Shown here: positions 15,862 through 23,617 of the stretch, one piece after another
Layout: each line of letters starts with the position of its first letter
Position numbering within the stretch: position 1 is the first letter of the stretch
NCBI RefSeq assembly: GCF_944388365.1
Contig: NZ_CALXIN010000013.1
Span: 1-38,188 of the forward strand
Length of the DNA stretch: 38,188 nucleotides
Direction of reading: 5' to 3'
Source of the DNA: an uncultured Negativibacillus sp.
Lineage (GTDB): Bacteria > Bacillota > Clostridia > Oscillospirales > Ruminococcaceae
Program-made: the position numbers and the translations under genes
Notes under the pieces: generated by a model
The model's database searches: none
Seen by the model: the letters and a program-made list of their open reading frames with translations, nothing else
What the model was told of the DNA's origin: nothing

Positions 15862-17037
15862 TTAGAAATTTACTTCCTCATCGTAGAAGCAGCATTTCAG
15901 CAGTTTTTCCATCTCTGCTGGAGTGATGGAACGTGGGTTGGAACCGGTGCAAGCATCGCCGACAGCCAGCTCAGCAACCTGAGGCAGTTTTTCGAGGAAT
16001 TCTTTTTCGTCGATGATGCCGCCTTCATAGTCACGGATGCAGGTTGGGATGTCCAGCTGTTTGTTCATCTCTTTGATGTGAGCGATCAGAGCATCGGTGG
16101 TTGGCTCCAGACCCAGGAAAGCAGCGATTTCGCCGTAACGTTTGTCAGCTTCTGGGTTCTTGCTGTTGTATTTGATAACCTTTGGCAGGTACATTGCGTT
16201 TGCACAGCCGTGAACGATGTGACCACCGCTGTAAGCAGCACCGGTCTTGTGAGCCATCGAATGAACGATACCCAGCAGAGCATTGGAGAATGCCATACCA
16301 GCCAGACACTGTGCATTGTGCATGCTTGCACGTGCCTTCATGTCGCCGTTGTAGCTTGCTACCAGGTCGCGGCTGATCATCTTGATGGCATGCAGTGCCA
16401 GAGGATCGGTGTAATCACAGTGCAGAGTGGATACATAAGCCTCGATTGCATGGGTCATTGCATCCATACCGGTGTGAGCAGTCAGTTTCTTTGGCATGGT
16501 TTCTGCCAGAGCAGGATCGACGATAGCGACATCTGGTGTGATGTTGAAGTCAGCCAGAGGATATTTAACGCCCTTCTTGTAGTCGGTGATGACCGAGAAA
16601 GCGGTTACTTCGGTAGCGGTACCGGAGGTAGAAGGAATTGCACAGAATTTTGCTTTGGTGCGCAGTTTCGGGAAATTAAATGGGATGCACAGCTGCTCAA
16701 AGGTGGTGTCAGGATATTCATAGAATGCCCACATTGCTTTTGCAGCATCGATTGGAGAGCCGCCGCCGATGGATACGATCCAGTCTGGCTCAAATTCTCT
16801 CATCATAGCAGCGCCCTTCATGACGGTGTCAACCGATGGGTCCGGTTCAACGCCTTCAAACAGAGCAACTTCCATACCAGCTTCTTTCAGGTAATCACAA
16901 ACTTTATCCAGGAAGCCAAAGCGTTTCATACTTCCGCCGCCGACAACAACAACAGCGCGTTTGCCTTCGAGCGTCTTCAGAGCTTCCAGTGCGTTTTCTC
17001 CATGATACAGATCTCTTGGTAATGTAAATCTCGCCAT
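15862..17037 (-). CDS. Iron-containing alcohol dehydrogenase
   Basis: A 391-residue group III (Fe-dependent) alcohol dehydrogenase, reducing aldehydes to alcohols with NAD(P)H during fermentation. The nucleotide-binding motif SIGGGSPIDAAKAMW is at residues 89-103. The metal ligands are predicted to be Asp192 and His196 (GMDAMTHAIEAY), His259 (GIVHSMAH) and His276 (IVHGCANAM). Length and motifs match clostridial ethanol/butanol dehydrogenases; the substrate cannot be fixed. The start follows GGGAGGAATC. It is monocistronic, with a strong promoter overlapped by a Rex-like operator and its own terminator, which fits redox-controlled NADH re-oxidation. Confidence 0.96.
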   Translation of the reverse strand: MARFTLPRDLYHGENALEALKTLEGKRAVVVVGGGSMKRFGFLDKVCDYLKEAGMEVALFEGVEPDPSVDTVMKGAAMMREFEPDWIVSIGGGSPIDAAKAMWAFYEYPDTTFEQLCIPFNFPKLRTKAKFCAIPSTSGTATEVTAFSVITDYKKGVKYPLADFNITPDVAIVDPALAETMPKKLTAHTGMDAMTHAIEAYVSTLHCDYTDPLALHAIKMISRDLVASYNGDMKARASMHNAQCLAGMAFSNALLGIVHSMAHKTGAAYSGGHIVHGCANAMYLPKVIKYNSKNPEADKRYGEIAAFLGLEPTTDALIAHIKEMNKQLDIPTCIRDYEGGIIDEKEFLEKLPQVAELAVGDACTGSNPRSITPAEMEKLLKCCFYDEEVNF

Positions 17038-17112
17038 GATGATTCCTCCCGATATTCTTTTATATTTTCATGTCACTGTCAATGCGGTTGCTTTTTTACA
17101 ACCTCTGGTATC

Positions 17113-17140
17113 ATTATATACTTATTTTTTTGGTTGTCAA
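17113..17140 (-). promoter_or_regulatory. Strong SigA promoter of the alcohol dehydrogenase gene
   Basis: On the minus strand a perfect TTGACA (17135-17140) and perfect TATAAT (17113-17118) are 16 bp apart, with the start codon about 75 bp downstream. Confidence 0.85.
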
Positions 17141-17151
17141 TAGTTTAACGA
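17134..17151. promoter_or_regulatory. Rex-like redox operator over the adh -35 element
   Basis: TTGTCAA-TAGT-TTAACGA fits the Rex consensus TTGTTAA-N4-TTAACAA at 12 of 14 specified positions, with one symmetric-half mismatch each side. It covers the -35 hexamer. Rex in Clostridia represses fermentation genes until NADH rises, so control of an alcohol dehydrogenase fits well. Confidence 0.68.
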
Positions 17152-17310
17152 TCTTTTTTCGATGATTTTATAAAATCGTAATAAAGCCCAAAAATAAGCC
17201 AAAATTTTATCCGTATAGTCAATAAAAGCAGCGATAGAAATCGCAAATAATTGTCCACAGGGAGAAAAGATTTTTTCAATAATACAAAATTATTCGAAGG
17301 AGGAGAACCG

Positions 17311-17973
17311 ATGGAATATACGCTGGTGCGCACCAAAAGAAAGACGCTAGCATTGCAGATTATGCCCGACGGAGAGGTCGTCGTACGGGCGCCGCTCCGG
17401 CTTTCAAAACAGCAGATTGACCGGATGGTCGCAGAGAAAGAGGCGTGGATTTTTGCTCATCAACAGAAGGTGCTGCAGCAAAAACAGGCAAAGGAGCAAT
17501 TTTCTCTGGCCGATGGAAGGTTTCCTCTGATGGGTCAGCTGTTTCCCGTCGAATATATGGAAGAGGGAAAGGCGCACTATGCAGACGGCGTGTTTTATCT
17601 GTGTAAGGGCACGGAGGAGCAGCTTCGAGAGCAGGCCCAGCAGCTCTATCGAACGATTGCCCGCGAGGAGCTGTCGCGGCGTGTAGCATTTTACGCACAG
17701 AAGATGGGTGTTATTCCCACAGCCTTGCGCATCAACGGTGCCAAAGGACGCTGGGGCTCCTGTTCTGGAAAAAACAGCCTGAATTTCAGCTGGCGGCTGA
17801 TGCTGGCGGATGAACATAGCATCAATTATGTAGTGGTACATGAACTGTGCCACATCCTGCACCATGACCACAGTGCTGCCTTTTGGAAAGAAGTGGAACG
17901 TTTTTTCCCTGACTGGAAGGAGTGCCGCAAACAACTGGGCAAGGTATCTCGGAGCGATTATTTCCCAGAATAA
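17311..17973 (+). CDS. YgjP-like zinc metallopeptidase domain protein (DUF45, M48 type)
   Basis: A 220-residue cytosolic protein with the zinc motif HELCHILHHDHSAAFW; His177, Glu178 and His181 form HExxH. The upstream segment GRWGSCSGKNSLNFSWRL is the conserved signature of the YgjP/SprT-like WLM group. The N-terminus MEYTLVRTKRKTLALQI is also typical. No physiological substrate is established for the family. The start at ATG 17311 follows GAAGGAGGAG; the open frame reaches further upstream without a ribosome site. It diverges from adh and ends at a shared 18-bp terminator. Confidence 0.9.
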   Translation: MEYTLVRTKRKTLALQIMPDGEVVVRAPLRLSKQQIDRMVAEKEAWIFAHQQKVLQQKQAKEQFSLADGRFPLMGQLFPVEYMEEGKAHYADGVFYLCKGTEEQLREQAQQLYRTIAREELSRRVAFYAQKMGVIPTALRINGAKGRWGSCSGKNSLNFSWRLMLADEHSINYVVVHELCHILHHDHSAAFWKEVERFFPDWKECRKQLGKVSRSDYFPE

Positions 17974-17974
17974 A

Positions 17975-18013
17975 AAAGCCGGAGAAGAAAGCTTCGCTTT
18001 CTTCTCCGGCTTT
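17975..18013. terminator. Bidirectional terminator
   Basis: AAAGCCGGAGAAGAAAGC pairs perfectly with its complement around TTC, flanked by A and T runs. It serves the YgjP-like gene and the convergent 59-aa gene. Confidence 0.9.
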
Positions 18014-18029
18014 GATGCGTGAAAGGGGA

Positions 18030-18209
18030 TTAGCCCATGATGCTGGAAATGCCTTCTACGATGTCGCCAACTGCCTGAACAGCTTTTCCTGCTTTTTTCT
18101 TGAGCTGTTTTGCAGTATTTTTCTTTTTGCCGGTCATCATATAAGCGGCAGTACCAACTGCAGCAGTGACTGCTGCACCGGTTAAAATGGTCGGAAGATT
18201 CATTGGCAT
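18030..18209 (-). CDS. Small hydrophobic-basic protein, possibly forespore-expressed
   Basis: A 59-residue protein not assigned to a named family. It has one hydrophobic N-terminal segment (about residues 6-27, Ala/Thr-rich), then a strongly basic patch (GKKKNTAKQLKKKAGK) and an amphipathic end. This layout suggests a membrane-anchored peptide whose basic part could bind DNA or phospholipid. The ATG at 18209 sits eight bases after AGGAG; another ATG two codons later and one three codons earlier are less well spaced. A SigG-like promoter lies 52 bp upstream, hinting at a spore role. Similar short proteins seem common in related Clostridia, but I cannot name a function. Confidence 0.72.
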   Translation of the reverse strand: MPMNLPTILTGAAVTAAVGTAAYMMTGKKKNTAKQLKKKAGKAVQAVGDIVEGISSIMG

Positions 18210-18261
18210 AAGTCTCACTCCTGTCTAAAATTTGCTTCTGCTTTGACAGAAGCATCGGTTT

Positions 18262-18290
18262 TAGTATGCCGCATCGCCGAAAAGATACAC
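18262..18290 (-). promoter_or_regulatory. Candidate SigG promoter of the 59-aa gene
   Basis: On the minus strand GTGTA (18286-18290) and an exact CATACTA (18262-18268) are 17 bp apart, against the SigG consensus GHATR-N17/18-CATHHTA, at a suitable distance from the start codon. Confidence 0.48.
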
Positions 18291-18378
18291 GATGAAGATT
18301 TTGGATTGCAGAGCAAATGTTGAGAAGAAACCTTTCCTTTCCGCTTGAGGAATAAGATGGTCATTATTTTCGAAAAGT

Positions 18379-18410
18379 TTGCATTTTTACAGTAGTAATT
18401 ATGGTATACT
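18379..18410 (+). promoter_or_regulatory. Candidate extended -10 promoter of the five-gene operon
   Basis: TATACT (18405-18410) preceded by TGG forms an extended -10; the best -35 match, TTGCAT (18379-18384), is 20 bp away, which is long. The operon begins 23 bp downstream. Confidence 0.45.
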
Positions 18411-18433
18411 GAAAAGCAAAAGGAGGGAATCCA

Positions 18434-20227
18434 TTGAAAAGATTTTTTCATACGGGAAAAACAAGCGGTGCGCGATTTTTAGCACTGCTGATGACAGGAG
18501 TACTGTTGGTGACTTCCCTGACAGGTTGTGCAGCATCCGATTATACGCCTACAGAGCTTAGCTTTTCTGAGGTGGAATATCAGCGGCCGGACGGAGAAGC
18601 GGTGGTGGAGCTGATCGAAAAGGCACAACAGCAGGCGCAGGAAGATCTTCTGCCGGTGGGAATGATCTGGACGCTGGGAAAAATCGGGAAGGCGACCGAG
18701 GAATTTTATAGTATGATGACCATTGCTCAGATCCGCAATTACAGCAATGTCAGCGACGAGTATTACAGCGAGGAGATGGACTATCTCAATACCTGGGATG
18801 CCCGCATCCAGAACAGTTACAGCGAGATGTTTGAAGCGATCCAAAATTCCCGCTTTGGCTCGATGAGCGAAGAAATTTTCGGAGAAAGCAGTGTGGAGGA
18901 TATGGAGATGAGCTCGCAGGCAAGCTCTGCCGATATTCTCTCTCTCCAGGAGGAGGAAAAGAAGCTGATCTCCCAGTATTACAGCGAATATGCACAGGCG
19001 ACGGTGACCACACCGGAAGGGGAACAGCTCTATTCCTCGCTGGAACCGGAGGGTCAGGACGCCTATTATGACCAGTTTATCGAGAAGTATAATCAGCAGT
19101 TAGGAGAACTGTATGTAAAGATGGTGGACCTGCGCCGGCAGATGGCACAGCAGTTGGGATATGACAGCTATACCGAGATTGCCGACAAGGATTTGGTGCG
19201 CACCAGCTATACCCGAGAGCAGATTCAGTCGTTCCGTGAGGCGCTCAAACAGACACTGGTGCCGGTGTATCGCTCCTATATGGAGGACTTTTATGCCAGA
19301 GCGGAGGACCCGAATACCAAGGGATATGTCTATCTGTTGGGAGAACCTTCTCCGCTGCCGCAGGGAAGCTGGCAGGATACGCTGGACAGCTTTTCCCAGG
19401 TTTATCAGCAGATGTCCGATGAGACAGGGGAATGTTATGATTACCTGCTTTCCCACGAATTTATCGACGCGGCTCCTTCTCAGACAAAGGCCAATGTCAC
19501 CTTCAGCACATTGATTTATTCGCTCAATACGCCGTTTTTGTTTGCCAATATGGATGGCAGCGAACAGGATGTGTTCAGCATCTCCCATGAGTTTGGCCAT
19601 TGCTTTGCCATGTGGCAGCAGCTGAAAAACGGTTCTACCAGCGAAGGACGCAGCCTGGATATCTGTGAGATTCACTCCCAGGCGATGCAGATTTTGACGC
19701 TGCCATATTATGAGGTGTTCTATGGTGAGGATGCAGCGATTGCACAAAAATATGATGTTTATACCATGGTGGCAGGTATCCTCAGTGCTGCCATGAGCGA
19801 CGAGTTTCAGGAAACGATCTATAACAGTGAGGATATGACACTGGAGGAGATTAACGAATTGTATCTGGAGCTGTCCAAGGAATACGGGCTGGTGGTAGAT
19901 ACCTATTATTTTGATTCGGATCTGTACTCCAAGAGTTGGTTTTCCACCAATCAGTACTTCGATACTCCGTTTTATGCGATTGATTATGCGCTGTCCGGCT
20001 GTGTCGCAATGGAATTTTTGCAGCTGGGACAACAGGATTATCAGGCTGCACTGGATACCTACCTGACACTGGTGGAACAAAGTCCGGACCAGGATTTCCT
20101 GACAGTTCTGGAAAATACGGGACTGCAGTCTCCGTTTGAGCAACAGGAATTGGAAATGGTTGCACAGCAGCTGCAGGAATTTTTGGCGGGAAGCGATGGA
20201 TTTGCCTCCCTTCCACAGGCGGCGTAG
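18434..20227 (+). CDS. M3 family (oligoendopeptidase F-like) lipoprotein
   Basis: A 597-residue exported zinc metallopeptidase. The N-terminus carries a basic start and a hydrophobic stretch ending in the lipobox LTGC (about residues 29-32), so it should be lipid-anchored outside the membrane. The catalytic motif HEFGH is near residue 387, and the third ligand is probably the Glu in DICEIHSQAMQ shortly after. M3 enzymes cleave oligopeptides; most oligoendopeptidases F are cytosolic, so a lipoprotein form is notable. The start is a TTG, seven bases after AGGAGGG; no ATG fits. It is the first gene of a five-gene run with gaps of only 21-23 bp. Confidence 0.93.
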   Translation: MKRFFHTGKTSGARFLALLMTGVLLVTSLTGCAASDYTPTELSFSEVEYQRPDGEAVVELIEKAQQQAQEDLLPVGMIWTLGKIGKATEEFYSMMTIAQIRNYSNVSDEYYSEEMDYLNTWDARIQNSYSEMFEAIQNSRFGSMSEEIFGESSVEDMEMSSQASSADILSLQEEEKKLISQYYSEYAQATVTTPEGEQLYSSLEPEGQDAYYDQFIEKYNQQLGELYVKMVDLRRQMAQQLGYDSYTEIADKDLVRTSYTREQIQSFREALKQTLVPVYRSYMEDFYARAEDPNTKGYVYLLGEPSPLPQGSWQDTLDSFSQVYQQMSDETGECYDYLLSHEFIDAAPSQTKANVTFSTLIYSLNTPFLFANMDGSEQDVFSISHEFGHCFAMWQQLKNGSTSEGRSLDICEIHSQAMQILTLPYYEVFYGEDAAIAQKYDVYTMVAGILSAAMSDEFQETIYNSEDMTLEEINELYLELSKEYGLVVDTYYFDSDLYSKSWFSTNQYFDTPFYAIDYALSGCVAMEFLQLGQQDYQAALDTYLTLVEQSPDQDFLTVLENTGLQSPFEQQELEMVAQQLQEFLAGSDGFASLPQAA

Positions 20228-20248
20228 CGGCAAAGGAGGAAAACGGGA

Positions 20249-20758
20249 ATGGTTATTTTCATCGGCGGAGCCAGCCATACAGGCAAAACGCGGTTGGCAC
20301 AGCGGCTGTTGGAGCGTTATGGCTATCCTTATCTGTCGATCGACCATCTGAAAATGGGACTGATCCGCAGCGGATATACCACCCTGACGCCACAGGACGA
20401 CGACAAGCTCACCGATTATCTGTGGCCGATCGTTCGAGAGATGGTCAAGACTGCGATTGAAAACCATCAAAACCTCATCGTGGAGGGAGCATACATCCCC
20501 TTTGACTGGCGAAAAGATTTTTCTGAGGAGTATCTTTGCCAGATACGCGATTGCTTTCTGGTGATGAGCCGCGCCTATCTGGAACAGCACGCCGACCTTC
20601 TCCGGCAGTATGCCAACATCGTTGAGCAGCGGCTGGAGGATGAGCTGGATGTTTCGCAGCTGATACAGGAAAATGAGCAGAACCTGGCAGCCTGCCGGCA
20701 GTATGGATGCCATTATCTTTTAATTGATGGGGAGTACTTGGTGGATATGACGCTGTAA
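20249..20758 (+). CDS. P-loop kinase-like NTPase of unknown substrate
   Basis: A 169-residue cytosolic protein with a Walker A motif GGASHTGKT at residues 6-14, followed by YLSIDHLKMGLIRSG, a substrate-site pattern seen in small nucleotide- or metabolite-kinases, and a hydrophobic strand NLIVEGAYIPFDW. It resembles proteins variously named adenylate kinase-like, AAA_33 or 2-phosphoglycerate kinase-like; I cannot fix the substrate. The ATG follows AAAGGAGGAAAACGG. It lies 21 bp after the M3 lipoprotein gene and 22 bp before larE. Confidence 0.8.
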   Translation: MVIFIGGASHTGKTRLAQRLLERYGYPYLSIDHLKMGLIRSGYTTLTPQDDDKLTDYLWPIVREMVKTAIENHQNLIVEGAYIPFDWRKDFSEEYLCQIRDCFLVMSRAYLEQHADLLRQYANIVEQRLEDELDVSQLIQENEQNLAACRQYGCHYLLIDGEYLVDMTL

Positions 20759-20780
20759 AAAGCAGAGGAGGAAGGATAAG

Positions 20781-21605
20781 ATGGAATTGCAAAAACAGGC
20801 GCTCGACCGGCAGCTGATCGGCTTACTCAAACAGGGAGTCTGTGTGGCATTTTCTGCGGGAGTGGACAGCACCGTGCTGCTCCATGCCTGCTGTGAGGCG
20901 GCAAAAACGGCGGAGCTGCCATTGGAGAAGATTGCGGCAGTCACCTTTGCAACGGTGCTGCACCCACAGGCAGACCTGATGGAAGCAAAGAAAATCACCG
21001 CACAGCTGGGCATCCGGCACGAGGTGCTGAAGATTGACGAGCTGTCCTGTCCCGAGGTGGTACAAAATGGGGTGGATCGCTGCTATCACTGCAAAAAGAA
21101 GCTGTTTTCCAAGGCGATTGACTTTGCGAAGCAAAACGGGTACAATGCGGTGATTGATGGAACGAATGCGGATGATCTCAAGGCCTACCGTCCAGGAATT
21201 CGAGCAATCCGAGAGCTGGGAGTAATCAGCCCGTTGGCAGAACATGGTTTTACCAAAGCGCAGGTGCGTCAGCTGGCGGCACAGATGGGACTCAGCTGCG
21301 CCACCAAACCAGCGACGCCCTGTCTGGCGACCCGCCTGCCGTATGGGACTCCTTTACAGACCGAGGTACTCGGGCGCATCGAACAGGGAGAGGAAATTCT
21401 GCATCGTGCAGGATTTGCCGCCTGCCGTCTGCGGGTACATGGTGACCTTGCCCGCATCGAGATCGAACCACAGGATTTTGCAGCGCTTCTCAGCCGCCAC
21501 GAGGAGATTTCCCAGGCAATTCTTGAATTAGGATTTTCTTTCGTGACACTCGATCTTCAGGGCCTGCGCAGCGGGTGCTATGATCGGGTGGAGAAGCTGA
21601 TATAA
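20781..21605 (+). CDS. larE: LarE-type ATP-dependent sacrificial sulfur transferase
   Basis: A 274-residue PP-loop protein. The ATP motif is FSAGVDSTVL (residues 24-33). RCYHCKKKLF (residues 100-109) and CLATRLPYG (residues 181-189) are family signatures; Cys181 corresponds to the sulfur-donating cysteine of Lactobacillus LarE. LarE converts the adenylylated pyridinium dicarboxylate to its thiolated form for the nickel-pincer cofactor of lactate racemase. LarA, LarB and LarC, needed for that pathway, are not in this operon or window, so the real acceptor may differ. The ribosome site is AGAGGAGGAAGG. Neighbours are a P-loop kinase and a flavodoxin-like gene. Confidence 0.9.
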   Translation: MELQKQALDRQLIGLLKQGVCVAFSAGVDSTVLLHACCEAAKTAELPLEKIAAVTFATVLHPQADLMEAKKITAQLGIRHEVLKIDELSCPEVVQNGVDRCYHCKKKLFSKAIDFAKQNGYNAVIDGTNADDLKAYRPGIRAIRELGVISPLAEHGFTKAQVRQLAAQMGLSCATKPATPCLATRLPYGTPLQTEVLGRIEQGEEILHRAGFAACRLRVHGDLARIEIEPQDFAALLSRHEEISQAILELGFSFVTLDLQGLRSGCYDRVEKLI

Positions 21606-21628
21606 GACAGAACAGGGGAGCGAAAATC

Positions 21629-22153
21629 ATGGGAATTCACATTATTTATGGAAGTCACTACGGAACAACCGAACGCTATGCGAAGGAGCTTTCCCGAAGA
21701 ATTGGAGGCGCGGCGGTGGATTACCGCGACATGAGAAAGATTTCCTCCCAGGATACCGTTGTTTATTTCGGAGGACTGTATGCAGGCGGTCTGGTCGGTT
21801 TGAAAAAGAACCTGCCGGAGTTAAAAACAGCAGCAAAGCTGATTGTTGTGACGGTAGGACTTGCCGACCCGAACCAACAGGAAAATGTACAGCATATTCG
21901 CACATCGGTAACAAAACAGCTTGGAGAGGAGCTGTCTGCCAAAACAACCTTTGTTCACCTGCGCGGTGGAATTGATTATGAAAGGCTCAATATCCTTCAT
22001 CGTACCATGATGCGGATGCTGTATAGCCAGCTCAGAAAAAAGCCATCCGAACAGCTGGGAAGCGAAGAGAGAGAGCTGATCGCAACTTATGGAAAAAAGG
22101 TTGATTTTACCGATTTGAGCAGCGTCGAGAAGATAGAAGCGCTGTTACAATAA
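21629..22153 (+). CDS. Flavodoxin-domain protein
   Basis: A 174-residue protein starting IHIIYGSHYGTTERYAKEL, an FMN phosphate-binding loop of the Flavodoxin_5 type related to protoporphyrinogen oxidase HemG. VVYFGGLYAGGLVG and HLRGGIDYERLN near the flavin-facing loops also match. It should carry FMN and shuttle electrons in the cytosol; its partner is unknown. It lies 23 bp after larE and 22 bp before the FmdE gene in the same operon, so it may provide reducing power for a shared cofactor-linked reaction (inference). Confidence 0.87.
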   Translation: MGIHIIYGSHYGTTERYAKELSRRIGGAAVDYRDMRKISSQDTVVYFGGLYAGGLVGLKKNLPELKTAAKLIVVTVGLADPNQQENVQHIRTSVTKQLGEELSAKTTFVHLRGGIDYERLNILHRTMMRMLYSQLRKKPSEQLGSEERELIATYGKKVDFTDLSSVEKIEALLQ

Positions 22154-22175
22154 AACGACAGAGGGAGTGTTTTAG

Positions 22176-22694
22176 ATGAGAACATGGGAAGAATGTGCAC
22201 AGTTTCATGGACACAAATGTCCTGGACTTGCCATCGGCTACCGAGCAGCAGTGCTGGCGATGGAATATCTGGGGCTGTCCGATGGAGCACAGGATGAAGA
22301 ACTGGTCTGCATCAGCGAGAACAGAGCCTGCGGTGTGGACGGCATCCAGGTGGTGACCGGCTGTACCGCCGGAAAAGGAAACCTGATTTTCCATATGACC
22401 GGAAAGGATGCTTTTTCCTTTTATTGCAGAAAGAGCGGCAAATCGGTTCGGTTTGTTTTTCTGGGATGCAAGGGTTCACAGGGAAGAGAAGAAACCATGC
22501 AGTATATCTTGACCGGTCCGGCGGACGAGCTGTTTGCTTACAAGGAGGCAACTCTGCCGCTGCCTGAAGAAGCCCATATTTTCCGCGATGTCACCTGTGC
22601 CAAATGCGGCGAAACCATTCCGGAGCCGTTGGCACGGCTGGAGAATGGGCAGATCCTGTGTCTGGACTGCTGCACCACCTTCCACGATTTTTAA
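22176..22694 (+). CDS. FmdE family protein with C-terminal zinc ribbon
   Basis: A 172-residue FmdE homologue. The N-terminal HGHKCPGLAIGYRA (residues 10-23) and ENRACGVDGIQVVTGCTAGKGN (about 49-70) are family signatures with metal-binding His and Cys; CAKCG ... CLDCC at the C-terminus forms a four-cysteine zinc ribbon. FmdE was named for the molybdenum formylmethanofuran dehydrogenase operon of methanogens, but its role is unknown and bacteria carry stand-alone copies. No formylmethanofuran or molybdenum enzyme genes are nearby. It is the last gene of the operon, ended by a strong hairpin. Confidence 0.93.
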   Translation: MRTWEECAQFHGHKCPGLAIGYRAAVLAMEYLGLSDGAQDEELVCISENRACGVDGIQVVTGCTAGKGNLIFHMTGKDAFSFYCRKSGKSVRFVFLGCKGSQGREETMQYILTGPADELFAYKEATLPLPEEAHIFRDVTCAKCGETIPEPLARLENGQILCLDCCTTFHDF

Positions 22695-22697
22695 AAT

Positions 22698-22727
22698 AAA
22701 AAAGTCCGCCGACCGGCGGACTTTTTT
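22698..22727. terminator. Bidirectional terminator after the FmdE gene
   Basis: AAAAAAGTCCGCC / GGCGGACTTTTTT around GACC. It ends the five-gene operon and also lies just beyond the anti-sigma gene stop on the other strand. Confidence 0.92.
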
Positions 22728-22735
22728 GATGGACT

Positions 22736-23617
22736 TTATTCGATCGAGTTGAGCACATCCTCGATTTCCTGCTGGGTAAGCTCGTTAAAGTCAAAGGTGG
22801 TGTATCTGTCGTCCTCGATGGAAATGTAGGTTACAGAGTAGGAAAGAGGATATCTGTATTGATAGTAGAGATACTGATGTCCGCTCTTGGAAGTAAAGAC
22901 ACCTGAATCGATAACGTTAGATTTACGGCAAGATATGAGCGAACAGACTTCTTCGCCGAGAATTTCCTGTTTTATTCGGATGCTTCGCCCTTGTGCTCCA
23001 TAAAACATGGTCTGAGCCTGTGGGTCAGGGGAATCATTTTCGGTAAGCTCAACATCAGCGTCGGTACGGACTGTCCAACGGATGATCTGGTAGAGCGGTT
23101 CAGAAAAGTCATCAGGAAGATAGGAAGGAACGAGCGGCGTAATACCGGTTGCCTCTTCCACTTCTTGTGCATCGGATGCCATCTCCTCGTAGGAGGTGGA
23201 GATGATTCTTCCGCCGCTAGGTGGATTGGCGAGAGCTTCTTCCAGCAGTTGTTTTTGTTTCTCTGTCAGGTCGGAGCGGACGATCTCATACTGTACAACG
23301 CCATCCTCTTCAAAGATTCGGTGGCTGAATCTTCCGGCAGCGTAGGTGCCTGCGGTTGCCAGCAGACAGGCAGCCGCGATACAGATTGCAATGGAAATCT
23401 TCTTCCTGTGTTTGGGGATGGATGGCAAGCCGGCGGTGTTCTGTGCAGCCTGAATGGACTGCTGGATGAAGTCCGCTGCTTCGGAGGGATCAAATTTTGT
23501 AAGGTTATCAAGCGTCGGCGCTGCTTCATCTGCAAGGAGGTGTTGGATTTGGGCAACATCTCCGGCGTGGGCTGCCTTGTCCAGCTGTCGTTCCCATTTG
23601 TCAGCATGTTTTTTCAT
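22736..23617 (-). CDS. Anti-sigma factor-like membrane protein (DUF4367-type)
   Basis: A 293-residue protein with a soluble N-terminal part (about residues 1-70), one membrane helix (about 74-94) and an extracellular part with the segment TPLVPSYLPDDF, which fits DUF4367-type sensor domains found in Firmicute anti-sigma factors. Its start overlaps the end of the ECF sigma gene by 17 bp, which supports translational coupling and a sigma/anti-sigma pair. It would hold the sigma factor at the membrane until an envelope signal arrives. No zinc-anti-sigma motif (HxxxCxxC) is seen. The family call rests on topology and context more than on a distinct signature. Confidence 0.78.
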   Translation of the reverse strand: MKKHADKWERQLDKAAHAGDVAQIQHLLADEAAPTLDNLTKFDPSEAADFIQQSIQAAQNTAGLPSIPKHRKKISIAICIAAACLLATAGTYAAGRFSHRIFEEDGVVQYEIVRSDLTEKQKQLLEEALANPPSGGRIISTSYEEMASDAQEVEEATGITPLVPSYLPDDFSEPLYQIIRWTVRTDADVELTENDSPDPQAQTMFYGAQGRSIRIKQEILGEEVCSLISCRKSNVIDSGVFTSKSGHQYLYYQYRYPLSYSVTYISIEDDRYTTFDFNELTQQEIEDVLNSIE

